The notes under the pieces are model-generated. The model made no database searches. It saw only the letters and a program-made list of their open reading frames with translations, and was not told where the DNA came from. Positions 26,013 to 34,133 of a stretch of DNA of 64,000 nucleotides are shown here, piece after piece. Every line of letters starts with the position of its first letter. Positions within the stretch are counted from its first letter, which is position 1. Made by a program: the position numbers and the translations under genes. This stretch comes from Fundidesulfovibrio magnetotacticus (lineage in GTDB: Bacteria; Desulfobacterota; Desulfovibrionia; Desulfovibrionales; Desulfovibrionaceae). Location: NCBI RefSeq assembly GCF_013019105.1, contig NZ_BLTE01000009.1, forward strand, positions 124,001 to 188,000, given 5' to 3'.

Positions 26013-27536
26013 TTACCTCCCGGCGGCCTTGACGCCCAGGGTGTCGAGCTCCACGGAGTTCAGGCCCACGGCGCGCAGCTTGTCGCGGTTGCCGCGCAGG
26101 CTCTCGATGGAGTTGAGCCCCATGCCGCCCAGCATCTCCTCGATTTCGTGGGACCAGGCCCGCACGAGGTTGACCATCTTCTTGGCCGCGATGTCGGGGT
26201 TCTGGCGCTTGGCCAGGTAGGGGTCGTTGGTGGCGATGCCCCAGGGGCACTTGCCGGTGTAGCAGCGCGCGCAAAGGGTGCAGCCCACGGAGAGCAGCGC
26301 CGCGGTGGCGATGTACACGGCGTCCGCGCCCAGGGCGATGGCCTTCACCACGTCGGCGGAGCAGCGCGTGCCGCCCGCGGCCACGATGGAGGCCTGGTTG
26401 CGGATGCCTTCGTCGCGCAGGCGCTGGTCCACGCTGGCCAGGGCCAGCTCGATGGGGATGCCCACGTTGTCGCGGATCATGGCCGGGGCCGCGCCGGTGC
26501 CGCCGCGCACGCCGTCGATGGTCACGATGTCCGCGCCGGCGCGCACGATGCCCGAGGCGATGGCCGCCACGTTGTGCACCGCCGCGATCTTCACCGAAAC
26601 CGGCACCCGGTAGGCGCTGGCTTCCTTGAGGGCGAAGATGAGCTGGTGGAGATCCTCGATGGAGTAGATGTCGTGGTGCGGCGCGGGCGAGATGGCGTCG
26701 GAGCCCAGGGGGACCATGCGCGTCTCGGAGACCTTGGCGTTGATCTTCTCGCCGGGAAGGTGGCCGCCGATGCCGGGCTTGGCGCCCTGGCCGATCTTGA
26801 TCTCGATGGCGCCGCCCGCGTTGAGGTAGTCGCGGTGCACGCCGAAGCGGCCGGAGGCCACCTGCACGATGGTGTTGGCCCCGTACTGGTAGAGGCTGTG
26901 GTGCAGGCCGCCCTCACCGGTGTTGTAGAAGGTGCCCAGCTCGGTGGCGGCGCGGGCCATGGCCACGTGCAGGTTGAAGTTGATGGAGCCGAAGCTCATG
27001 GCCGAGAACATGATCGGCGTGTTGAGCTTGATGTTGGGCTTCATCTCCGTCTTGACCTTGGGCCCCTGGTCGGTCTGCTCGAACTGGAGCGCGTTGGGCT
27101 TGGCGCCCAGGAAAGTGCGCAGCTCCATGGGTTCGCGCAGCGGGTCGATGGAGGGGTTGGTGACCTGGCTCGCGTCGAGGAGCATCTTGTCCCAGTAGAC
27201 GGGGATGTCCACGGGGGAGCCCATGCCCGCCAGGAGCACGCCGCCGGAGTCGGCCTGTTTGTAGATGTTCTTGATGAACACCGGCCGCCAGAGGGCGTTG
27301 GGCTTGAAGGTGGAGGGCTTCTCCTGGATGAGCAGGGCCTGGGTGGGACAAAGCGCCTCGCAGCGGTGGCAGCCGATGCACTTGGTGTTGTCGTGGCGCA
27401 CGCACTGCCGGGCTTCGTCCCAGTAGTGCACTCCGTAGGAGCACTGACGCACGCACACCTGGCAGTTGATGCAGGCTTCCTTGTCCCGGACGACGAAGAA
27501 GTCGTGGTAATTCTTGTTGATTGGGGCGAAGGCCAA
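26013..27536 (-). CDS. Glutamate synthase FMN/Fe-S core subunit
   Basis: Catalytic core (507 residues) that adds ammonia to 2-oxoglutarate and reduces the imine with FMN. The N-terminus has two ferredoxin motifs (CINCQVCVRQC, CIGCHRCEALCPTQAL). The FMN barrel (about 100-490) follows, with MFSAMSFGSIN, GEGGLHHSLYQYG, GQGAKPGIGGHLPGEK and VTIDGVRGGTGAAPAMIRDN. A further motif, CTLCARCYTGKCPWGIA, probably binds the enzyme's [3Fe-4S]-type cluster. The chosen start is the TTG at 27536, eight bases after AAGAGG; a GTG three codons upstream is possible. It is the first gene of the five-gene operon. Confidence 0.93.
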   Translation of the reverse strand: MAFAPINKNYHDFFVVRDKEACINCQVCVRQCSYGVHYWDEARQCVRHDNTKCIGCHRCEALCPTQALLIQEKPSTFKPNALWRPVFIKNIYKQADSGGVLLAGMGSPVDIPVYWDKMLLDASQVTNPSIDPLREPMELRTFLGAKPNALQFEQTDQGPKVKTEMKPNIKLNTPIMFSAMSFGSINFNLHVAMARAATELGTFYNTGEGGLHHSLYQYGANTIVQVASGRFGVHRDYLNAGGAIEIKIGQGAKPGIGGHLPGEKINAKVSETRMVPLGSDAISPAPHHDIYSIEDLHQLIFALKEASAYRVPVSVKIAAVHNVAAIASGIVRAGADIVTIDGVRGGTGAAPAMIRDNVGIPIELALASVDQRLRDEGIRNQASIVAAGGTRCSADVVKAIALGADAVYIATAALLSVGCTLCARCYTGKCPWGIATNDPYLAKRQNPDIAAKKMVNLVRAWSHEIEEMLGGMGLNSIESLRGNRDKLRAVGLNSVELDTLGVKAAGR

Positions 27537-28131
27537 GACGGTCACCTCTTTCGGATCGTTTTGGAGGGGGTCGCGAGGGCCGGCGTTGGTGCGCCCACCC
27601 CGGCCCGCTCCCCCATGGAAGACGCGGGCCGAATTGTCCCGAGGCATGGGTGGCCCGGGCACACGGAATGCGGGAAAGGGAGCATGTGTATTTCGGGCCT
27701 TCGCGTCAAGAGGAAAAACGGGGGAAAAACGGTCACAAACCCAGGCCAGGCCTCGAAATCCGGCCAAAATCGCGGGTTCATGGGCATTTACATTATGGAA
27801 ACTTTTTTTGGCCCGTTCCGCTGGCCGCACCAGAGTTGTCAGGGGCGGAAGGAGCGTGCCGGAAGGCAAACAGCCCGTGGATTCTGGCTTGCAGAGGTGT
27901 TTGGGGGGATGGGGCTGCGTGCTGGAAAGGGTGAGTACGTTTTTGTCGTTTTGCGTTTTATCTCATACCAATTAAGTATGATTTATGATCGACACAACCT
28001 CTTCACGACAAGTTCGAGGGACGGCAGATATGGGATGCTGCAAGTGCGCGGAATGCAGGTGGCCGAACCAGCAGGAGGTGGTATGGAAGGATGAAGAGGG
28101 GGATGGAAGGGAACAAGCTCCACCGATGACC
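27537..28131. other. Divergent intergenic region between glutamate synthase and DUF4160 genes
   Basis: About 600 bases with no convincing gene. It becomes AT-rich at 27780-27815 and 27940-27990, where the promoter of the glutamate synthase operon (minus strand) probably lies. I could not identify a clear -35/-10 pair or riboswitch. Confidence 0.4.
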
Positions 28132-28159
28132 TTGACAACACGCATTCATTGCGTACCAT
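28132..28159 (+). promoter_or_regulatory. Strong promoter for a leaderless DUF4160 message
   Basis: Perfect -35 TTGACA (28132-28137), 16-base spacer and -10 TACCAT (28154-28159). The expected start of transcription falls at or next to the ATG at 28166, and no ribosome-binding site exists, so the message is predicted to be leaderless. ACCAT-N6-ATGGT spans the -10 and start codon and may be an autoregulatory site. Confidence 0.6.
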
Positions 28160-28165
28160 CTTCGC

Positions 28166-28393
28166 ATGGTCACCGTCCGGCGATTCGGTAAGGCCCGGAT
28201 CACGATTCTCACGGGTGACCATCTGCCGCCCCATTTCCATGTGGACACACCGGAGGGCGAACTCTGCGTGGACCTTACGTCCGGAGAAGTGAAAGGCGAC
28301 AAGACCGCCCGGCGCAGCGGCAAGGTCGCCCTGGAATGGGCCGCCGAAAACCGTGACTCTCTTTTCACCATCTGGCAGGAGCTGAACCCGTGA
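28166..28393 (+). CDS. DUF4160-domain protein (possible toxin-like partner)
   Basis: A 75-residue protein with the DUF4160 pattern: RRFGKARITILTGDHLPPHFHV with the conserved PPHFHV core, then LCVDLTSGEVKG. The family often precedes DUF2442 genes and is suspected to be part of toxin-antitoxin-like pairs, but function is unproven. Its stop overlaps the next gene's GTG start (GTGA), so the two are translationally coupled. The start follows the -10 box directly, suggesting leaderless translation. Confidence 0.8.
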   Translation: MVTVRRFGKARITILTGDHLPPHFHVDTPEGELCVDLTSGEVKGDKTARRSGKVALEWAAENRDSLFTIWQELNP

Positions 28394-28851
28394 AACGCGT
28401 GCCCTGGCCCTTCGGCCCCAAGGCCATCGCCGCCGTGGAGCCTTTGCCGGAGCAAACCCTGGCCGTCTCCTGGGCGGACGGTTCCCGCTCCACCATTTCC
28501 CTCGCCGTGTGGATCGAATCCAAAGGCATCCACCGCCTCCGGAACCCGGAACTCTTCGCCAAGGCCCACGTGGGCGAATACGGATCCACTGTGGCCTTCC
28601 TCGACGACGACCTGGAAATCGACTCCGTACACCTGCAGCTGCTCGAAAGCGAACAGCGCGGAGCGCCCCTCACCCCCGACGGACTGCGCCGATGGCGCGA
28701 GCGCCACGGGCTCACCCAGGCGCAGGCCGCCCGCGAACTGGGCGTAAGTCCCCGCCAGTGGCAGAACTACGAATCCGGCGCATCCTTCCTGCCCTGGACC
28801 CTGGCGCTGGCCTGCGCGGGCTGGACGGCCATGCGCGACCGCGCCGCCTAG
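28390..28851 (+). CDS. DUF2442-XRE fusion (probable autoregulator/antitoxin)
   Basis: A 153-residue protein with an N-terminal DUF2442 part (about 12-85: AIAAVEPLPEQTLAVSWADG, then FLDDDLEIDSVHLQLL). Its C-terminal XRE helix-turn-helix (about 95-145) contains LRRWRERHGLTQAQAARELG and RQWQNYESGA, so it probably binds DNA. It overlaps DUF4160 by four bases. By analogy with known pairs it would control its own promoter, perhaps at the ACCAT-ATGGT dyad. Toxin-antitoxin function is an inference. Confidence 0.8.
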   Translation: MKRVPWPFGPKAIAAVEPLPEQTLAVSWADGSRSTISLAVWIESKGIHRLRNPELFAKAHVGEYGSTVAFLDDDLEIDSVHLQLLESEQRGAPLTPDGLRRWRERHGLTQAQAARELGVSPRQWQNYESGASFLPWTLALACAGWTAMRDRAA

Positions 28852-29166
28852 CCCCGCCCTCCTCCTCTCACGCCTCCTCATCCCCATCCAGGCGGCCATC
28901 TTCGCCTTTGCCCTGCGCAACAAGCTCCACAGGTGATCCGGCCCGAATTTTCGCAATCATTTTTCATTCTTTTCGCCCGGCGGGATACGGCGCGCAAACG
29001 CCCCGCGACGAGGCTTCCGCGTAGGGGCCGCACACCCCGCACATCCAGTCCAACCGTCTGAACATAAAGCATATTATTACAGCACAGCCCTCCCGCTCCC
29101 CCTCTTTCGGACATGGGTCAGAACGACTCAATCCGGGTCATAGCGCATCACACCGAAAACCCACCT

Positions 29167-29182
29167 GCTACAAATTTGTAGC
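29167..29182. promoter_or_regulatory. Perfect 16-bp palindrome upstream of aor
   Basis: GCTACAAATTTGTAGC is a perfect dyad in an AT-rich setting, 378 bases before the aor start. It looks like an operator; the regulator is unknown. Confidence 0.45.
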
Positions 29183-29221
29183 CCATGATTCCCTATGACT
29201 CTTATGCCACCATCGGCATAC

Positions 29222-29251
29222 GTTGACAGTCAACAGGCACCTTCCTAAACG
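29222..29251 (+). promoter_or_regulatory. Palindrome overlapping a TTGACA -35 element
   Basis: GTTGAC-A-GTCAAC (29222-29234) overlaps a perfect -35 TTGACA (29223-29228). The -10 at 17 bases (TAAACG, 29246-29251) is weak, as expected for an activator- or repressor-controlled promoter. Confidence 0.45.
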
Positions 29252-29402
29252 TACCCTAGACTTCTGTCCGGGCGTATTCATCGCGCTTTGCATCAAGAAA
29301 CGACGCATTATGCCACATCAGACACAAGTTGAAGCGCAAGATGCATCACGACAATGCCCGCGCAACACATCAGACGCGGACATCATGGGCGGATCGGAAG
29401 AT

Positions 29403-29420
29403 TATGTCAGGCGCGACATA
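29403..29420. promoter_or_regulatory. TATGTC-N6-GACATA dyad
   Basis: Perfect inverted repeat with six-base half-sites, downstream of the putative promoter and 140 bases before aor. Probably a binding site within the 5' leader; the protein is not known. Confidence 0.4.
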
Positions 29421-29559
29421 GTCATGCATGAAGGAAACGAAGGCGTTTGAAGCGTGCGCCCGCAGGACCGGCGGCGAGGCCCCGGCCGCGCGTCCCGGAG
29501 GGGGCAGGCGGGCATCCAGCGGCAACAACCAATCCTTTCAGCATACAACGGAGGCTCAC

Positions 29560-31287
29560 ATGGCAAAATTCATCCGCGTGGACATGGGCTCGAAGTCCGT
29601 CAAGACCGAGGAATGCCCCGAGCAGTATGCCGGGCTGGCCGGGCGCGGCCTCACCTCCATCTTCGTGGCCAACGAAGTGAAGCCCACCTGCCACCCCTTG
29701 GGCAAAAACAACAAGCTCATCTTCGCCCCGGGCTTCCTCACCGGCACCAGCGCCGCCAACTCCGGGCGCATCTCCTGCGGCGCCAAGAGCCCCCTCACCG
29801 GCACCATCAAGGAGAGCAACGCTGGCGGCACCTTCTCCCAGCGCATGGCCAAGATGGACATCAAGGCCATCGTCTTCGAAGGCCTCCCCGCCGAGGACAA
29901 GTTCTATGTGGTCAAGGTGGCCATGGACTCCGTGACCATCGAAGACGCCCCCGCCGAGATCCTCGGCAAGGGCAACTACGAGGCCGTGAAATTCCTCCAG
30001 GCCAAATACGGCCCCAAAGTGGGCGTGGCCCTGGCCGGTCCCGCCGGTGAGATGCGCCTCTCCTCCGCGAACATCTCCTTCGCCGACCCCGACGGCAACC
30101 TGCGCAGCGCCGGACGCGGCGGCCTGGGCGCGGTGATGGGCTCCAAGAAGATCAAGGCCGTGGTCATCGACGACACCGGCGCGCCCGGCGTGACCATCGC
30201 CAACCCCGACGCCTTCAAGAGCGCGGCCAAGCGCTTCGCCAACGCCCTGACCACCCACCCGGTCACCGGCCAGGGCCTGCCCAAATACGGCACCAACATC
30301 CTGGTGAACATCCTCAACGAGGCGGGCGGCCTGCCCACCGAGAACTTCCGCCGCGGCCGCAACGAATGGGCCAACAACATCGGCGGCGAGACCATGGAAG
30401 CCACCATCTCCGCGCGCGGCGGCAAAACCACCCACGGCTGCCACAAGGGCTGCATCATCCGCTGCTCGCAGCACTACGTGGACGAGAAGGGCGAATACAT
30501 CACCAGCGGCTTCGAATACGAGACCATCTGGGCCCTGGGCGCGGACGCCGCCATCGACAACCTGGACGGCATCGCCCTCATCGACCGCGAATACGACGAG
30601 GTGGGCGTGGACTCCATCGAGACCTCCGTGGCCCTGGCCGTGGCCATGGACGCGGGCGTGATCCCCTGGGGCGACGCCAAGGCATCCCTCGACCTCGTGA
30701 AGCAGATCCGCCAGGGCACGCCCCTGGGCCGCATCCTGGGCTGCGGCGCGGCCGCCGTGGGCCAGATGTACGGCATCACCCGCGTGCCCGTGGTGAAAAA
30801 CCAGGCCATCCCCGCCTACGACCCCCGCGCCGTCAAGGGCGTCGGCCTCACCTACGCCACCACCCCCATGGGCGCGGACCACACCGCAGGCTACGCCGTG
30901 GCCGCCAACATCCTCAAGGTGGGCGGCTACGTGGATCCCCTGGGCAAGGAAGGCCAGGTGGAGCTCTCGCGCAACCTCCAGATCGCCACGGCCGCCGTGG
31001 ACAGCACCGGCATGTGCCTGTTCATCGCCTTCGCCATCCTAGACATCGCGGACGGCTTCAACGCCCTGGTGGACATGATCAACGCCCGCTACAACCTCTC
31101 CCTCACCGGCGACGACGTCACCGCCCTGGGCAAGACCATCCTCAAGGCCGAACGCGACTTCAACCGCCGCGCGGGCTTCACCAACGCCCACGACCGCCTG
31201 CCCGAGTTCTTCGAGGAGCCCTGCCCGCCCCACAACGTGGTCTGGGACTTCACCGACGAGGAAATCGACGAAGTGTTCAACTTCTAG
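29560..31287 (+). CDS. aor: Aldehyde:ferredoxin oxidoreductase (tungsten type)
   Basis: Oxidises aldehydes to carboxylic acids and reduces ferredoxin, using a tungsten bis-pyranopterin and one [4Fe-4S] cluster. The 575-residue protein has the usual three-domain AOR layout. Pterin contacts are in AGRGLTSIF, SNAGGTFSQRMA and SAGRGGLGAVMGSKKIKA. Cluster ligands lie in GCHKGCIIRCSQ and in GMCLFIAF near residue 490. The first motif is C-x3-C-x3-C, one residue longer than in the Pyrococcus enzyme (C-x2-C-x3-C). The start at 29560 has GGAGG at ideal spacing. Two MoaD-like genes and a ThiF-like gene follow. Confidence 0.93.
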   Translation: MAKFIRVDMGSKSVKTEECPEQYAGLAGRGLTSIFVANEVKPTCHPLGKNNKLIFAPGFLTGTSAANSGRISCGAKSPLTGTIKESNAGGTFSQRMAKMDIKAIVFEGLPAEDKFYVVKVAMDSVTIEDAPAEILGKGNYEAVKFLQAKYGPKVGVALAGPAGEMRLSSANISFADPDGNLRSAGRGGLGAVMGSKKIKAVVIDDTGAPGVTIANPDAFKSAAKRFANALTTHPVTGQGLPKYGTNILVNILNEAGGLPTENFRRGRNEWANNIGGETMEATISARGGKTTHGCHKGCIIRCSQHYVDEKGEYITSGFEYETIWALGADAAIDNLDGIALIDREYDEVGVDSIETSVALAVAMDAGVIPWGDAKASLDLVKQIRQGTPLGRILGCGAAAVGQMYGITRVPVVKNQAIPAYDPRAVKGVGLTYATTPMGADHTAGYAVAANILKVGGYVDPLGKEGQVELSRNLQIATAAVDSTGMCLFIAFAILDIADGFNALVDMINARYNLSLTGDDVTALGKTILKAERDFNRRAGFTNAHDRLPEFFEEPCPPHNVVWDFTDEEIDEVFNF

Positions 31288-31308
31288 CCCAATCCCGCCG
31301 GAACCAGA

Positions 31309-31334
31309 GGCGGACGGCCCCCGGGCCGTCCGCC
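31309..31334 (+). terminator. Strong hairpin after aor
   Basis: GGCGGACGGCC pairs perfectly with GGCCGTCCGCC around CCCG, 22 bases after the aor stop. It may reduce read-through into the moaD genes. Confidence 0.65.
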
Positions 31335-31473
31335 CTCCGGCGCTTCCTGTCCGACAGCCCCAGAGCGGCGTCACCTGAGTCGGCGTCCCATGGCCAACGT
31401 TTCCTGGCGACGTCGTCGGCCCGAAATCCCCGGTCCGGTTGACTCCCTGACCGGTCCCCCGTAGGTTTGGAAC

Positions 31474-31701
31474 ATGCAGATCACCGTGAAGTGCTTCGCC
31501 ACGCTGGCCCCCTTCCAGCCCGCCGACGCCGAACACGTCCCGCTCCAACCCGGCGAGACGGCCAAGGACGTGATCGCGCGGCTGGGCATCGAGCCGGACC
31601 AGGTGGCCGTGCTCTTCGTCAACGGCGCGCACGCCGCCCTGGACAAGCCCCTGGCCGACGGGGACCGCGTGAGCCTGTTCCCCGCCGTGGGCGGGGGCTG
31701 A
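31474..31701 (+). CDS. MoaD/ThiS-like sulfur carrier (di-Gly type)
   Basis: A 75-residue ubiquitin-fold sulfur carrier ending in VGGG, so the C-terminal Gly-Gly needed for adenylation and thiocarboxylation is present. The fold pattern is clear: ITVKCFATLAPF, then LQPGETAKDVIARLGI and DGDRVSLFPAVGGG. It should donate sulfur to the pyranopterin of the neighbouring AOR. A dedicated carrier next to aor suggests a tungsten-cofactor role. It starts 186 bases after aor, past a hairpin. Confidence 0.88.
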   Translation: MQITVKCFATLAPFQPADAEHVPLQPGETAKDVIARLGIEPDQVAVLFVNGAHAALDKPLADGDRVSLFPAVGGG

Positions 31702-31740
31702 GCCGCGCCCCCGGCGCACGTCGCGAACAATCCTGGATCA

Positions 31741-32040
31741 ATGGAGGATTCGTCCGTGCCAGCGACCATCGAAATCCGCGCCTTCATGGGCCTCTCCGAA
31801 CTCTTCCGGGAGCGCGGCTGGACGAGCCCCATGAGCCTCGACGTGCCCCCGGAAACCACCGGCGAAGAACTGCTCGCCCGCCTGGACGTGACCCGCGACC
31901 AGGTGGAGGTGGTGTTCGTCAACGGCAAGGCCAGCGCCCCGGAGCATGCCGTGGTGCGCCCCGGCGACCGGGTCGCCCTGGCTCCGCCCGGCGTGCCCGG
32001 CCCCTACCGCGTGCTCTTGGGCTTCCGGAACATGGGATGA
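31741..32040 (+). CDS. Second MoaD-like protein without a C-terminal di-Gly
   Basis: A 99-residue protein with the same beta-grasp fold (IEIRAFMGLSELFRERG, VPPETTGEELLARLDV, VFVNGKASAPE, VRPGDRVALAPPGVPGPYRV). It extends beyond the usual end and finishes FRNMG, so it cannot be activated as an ordinary carrier unless cleaved after PPG. Its N-terminus is extended by nine residues. It lies between the true carrier and the ThiF-like gene. It may be a decoy, scaffold or processed carrier; this is inference. Confidence 0.8.
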   Translation: MEDSSVPATIEIRAFMGLSELFRERGWTSPMSLDVPPETTGEELLARLDVTRDQVEVVFVNGKASAPEHAVVRPGDRVALAPPGVPGPYRVLLGFRNMG

Positions 32041-32152
32041 ACCGGCCGCCCGGCCCTCCCCTCGCCAAGGGCATCCCCTCGGCCTCCGGCTGCCCCCTGG
32101 CCCCCGACGTCCCCCCGGGCGAACGCCGCGCCGAAACCGACCCGGACGCTCC

Positions 32153-33025
32153 ATGACATCCCCCTTCGAGGAACTGGCCCGGGACTCCCTGCTCCCCGAC
32201 GACACGCCCGTACGCGTGCTGCCCCACCGCGCCTGCCGCAGCGCGGCGCATCTGGCGGGCCTCTCCCTGCGTCAGGCCGAGATCGAGGCCCTGCGCGCGG
32301 GCATCGTGCCCGAGCGCTACCTGCGCAATTTCAAGACGCTGGATTGCGAAGCCCAGGCGAAGCTCCTGGAGTCGAAGGTGGCCCTGGCGGGCCTGGGAGG
32401 CCTTGGCGGCCCCGTACTGGAGGGCCTGTGCCGCCTGGGATTCGGCCGCATCGACGCGGCCGACCCCGACCTCTTCGAGCCCACCAACCTCAACCGCCAG
32501 CTCCTGGCCACGGAGGCCACCCTGGGCGCGTCCAAAGTCGGCGCGGCCGTGGCACGCGCGCGGGAAATCAATCCCGCCGTGGAACTGCGCGCCCGGCAGG
32601 TGCGCCTCGCGCCCGAAGACTTCGCCAGGTTCTTCCAGGGCGCGGACGTGGCCATCGACGCCCTGGGCGGCATGGCCTGCCGCCCTGCGGCGGAACGCGG
32701 CGCGGCCCGGGCGGGAGTGCCGCTCGTCACGGGAAGTGTGGCGGGGTCCACGGCCACGGCCGCCACGGTGCTGCCGGGCTGGACAGGCCCCGCAGGCCTG
32801 ATGTGCCCGTCTGGCACGTCTTCCGGCCCCGGCGCGGAGGACGTGCTGGGCTGCCTGGCCCCGGCCATCCAGGTGGCAGCGGGGCTCATGCTGGCCGAAG
32901 CGGTGCGCCTCGCCCTGGGCAGGCCGCCCCGCCTGGGCGGCCCCACGGGCCGCATGGCCGTGCTGGACCTGGACGACCTGAGCCTGGAACGCTTCGCCCT
33001 GCCCGGCCCCCCGGGCCACGAATAA
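32153..33025 (+). CDS. ThiF/MoeB/HesA-family adenylating enzyme
   Basis: E1-like enzyme (290 residues) that should adenylate the C-terminus of the MoaD-like protein. The ATP loop GLGGLGGPVLEGL (about residue 80), ADPDLFEPTNLNRQLL (ribose Asp and Arg-finger region), LGASKVGAA (Lys) and the Asp in VAIDALGG are all present. There is no paired CxxC zinc site as in MoeB/ThiF, and the C-terminal part is shorter. An unusual ~75-residue N-terminal helical extension precedes the Rossmann fold. The start at 32153 lies 112 bases after the second moaD. Confidence 0.88.
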   Translation: MTSPFEELARDSLLPDDTPVRVLPHRACRSAAHLAGLSLRQAEIEALRAGIVPERYLRNFKTLDCEAQAKLLESKVALAGLGGLGGPVLEGLCRLGFGRIDAADPDLFEPTNLNRQLLATEATLGASKVGAAVARAREINPAVELRARQVRLAPEDFARFFQGADVAIDALGGMACRPAAERGAARAGVPLVTGSVAGSTATAATVLPGWTGPAGLMCPSGTSSGPGAEDVLGCLAPAIQVAAGLMLAEAVRLALGRPPRLGGPTGRMAVLDLDDLSLERFALPGPPGHE

Positions 33026-33173
33026 TCAGCCCGCCCTTCTTTTCCCGGAAAAACCTGCCCTGCTGGCACACGCCCTGCTGATATCCCTGCGGGGAGCGCC
33101 GAACACGACGCCTCCCGACGGGATACGGCCACTGCGCCGGAAAGCCATTACCTGAAGTTTCGAGGTGTTGGAT

Positions 33174-33743
33174 ATGAAGGACATTTCCGTGCCCGCGAGG
33201 CATTCGGACATCGGCCGGGTCGTTGCAGGGGAAAAAATTGCCTGGGACCGCTTTGTGGAAGATTTTTCCGGGCTGCTCTACGGCGTTGTGCTGCGTACGT
33301 TACGCCTGCGTTCCCCCTCTGCTTCGGCCGACGACGCGAAAGACGTCATGCAAGAGGTGTTCCTGCGTTTGATCAAAGATGATTTCCGGCTGCTGCGGTC
33401 CTACAGGGAGGAGCGGGCCTCGCTCTCCACGTGGCTCACGGTGGTGGGGCGCTCCGTGGCCCTGGACTGGCTGCGCCGCCCCGAGGCGCGCCGCGCCACC
33501 GTGGAACTGGACGAGGAACTGGCCGCGCCCGAGGACCGGCCCTTCGGAGGACGCCTGGAACTGCCGCCCGGGGTGCTGACGGAACGCCAGGCGCACGTGC
33601 TCACCCTGCTCTTCGACCAGGACCTGGACGTGGACGAGGTGGCTCAGGCCCTCAGCGTGCAGGCCCAGACCGTGCGCAGCCTGAAGCACCAGGCCCTGGA
33701 GCGGCTGCGCGGCCACTACGGCGCGCGACCCGACCTGGCCTGA
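33174..33743 (+). CDS. ECF-type RNA polymerase sigma factor
   Basis: A 189-residue sigma-70-family factor with region 2 (about 20-100: DAKDVMQEVFLRLIKDDF, then LSTWLTVVGRSVALDWLRR) and region 4 (about 130-180: LTERQAHVLTLLFDQDLDVD and VQAQTVRSLKHQALERLR). There is no region 1.1 or 3, so it is extracytoplasmic-function type. The ATG at 33174 follows GAGG; a GTG at 33165 is an alternative. The anti-sigma gene begins 390 bases downstream. The target regulon is unknown; its location beside the flagellar cluster is suggestive. Confidence 0.85.
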   Translation: MKDISVPARHSDIGRVVAGEKIAWDRFVEDFSGLLYGVVLRTLRLRSPSASADDAKDVMQEVFLRLIKDDFRLLRSYREERASLSTWLTVVGRSVALDWLRRPEARRATVELDEELAAPEDRPFGGRLELPPGVLTERQAHVLTLLFDQDLDVDEVAQALSVQAQTVRSLKHQALERLRGHYGARPDLA

Positions 33744-34133
33744 ACGGTCGGCCTGGGCGGACACCGCGCGCTTTGCCGGGGCGTCCCGCGCCCCTGCGGT
33801 CCTGGCCCGCGAACCTGTCACCCGGCCGGATCGGTCGTTTCAAAGGCTGACTCGCACCTTTTCCGGTGAACCGCAAAACCTGCCCGGACAGATGACGCGC
33901 GCTTCACAGGAGCGCCGAGCGACCTGGCCGAGGCCAGGCCTCCCCCAAGGTCCCGTCCATTCCATACCTTCCGTTTGCATTGAAAAACAATGTTTCCGGA
34001 GGGTTCTTTCGCCTCTAAAGGAAGCGGCCGTATCTTCCGATGAGTGCATGTCCCCGGAATCCTTGACCCGCCGTAGCCTGCGGGCTATCGGACGGGGACG
34101 ACGACGCTTGAGCGGGAGGCGAGGTTACACACC
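33744..34133 (+). other. Gap between sigma and anti-sigma genes
   Basis: 390 bases with no convincing gene. CATTG-AAAAA-CAATG (33978-33992) is an inverted repeat in an AT-rich patch and may be part of a promoter for the anti-sigma gene, which would then be expressed separately. Confidence 0.4.

Larger units (their letters stand above)
28852..29559 (+). other. Long upstream region of the aldehyde oxidoreductase gene
   Basis: About 700 bases without a convincing gene, AT-rich from 29040 to 29440. It contains three separate dyads (29167-29182, 29222-29234, 29403-29420), described separately, and is probably the control region of the aor operon. Confidence 0.5.

Noticed and set aside
27537-28131. 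tRNA, T-box or ncRNA in the long intergenic region
   Set aside because: No cloverleaf or conserved T-box sequence could be found by eye.
29311-29450. Small open frame in the aor leader
   Set aside because: No ribosome-binding site, overlaps dyads, no coding bias.
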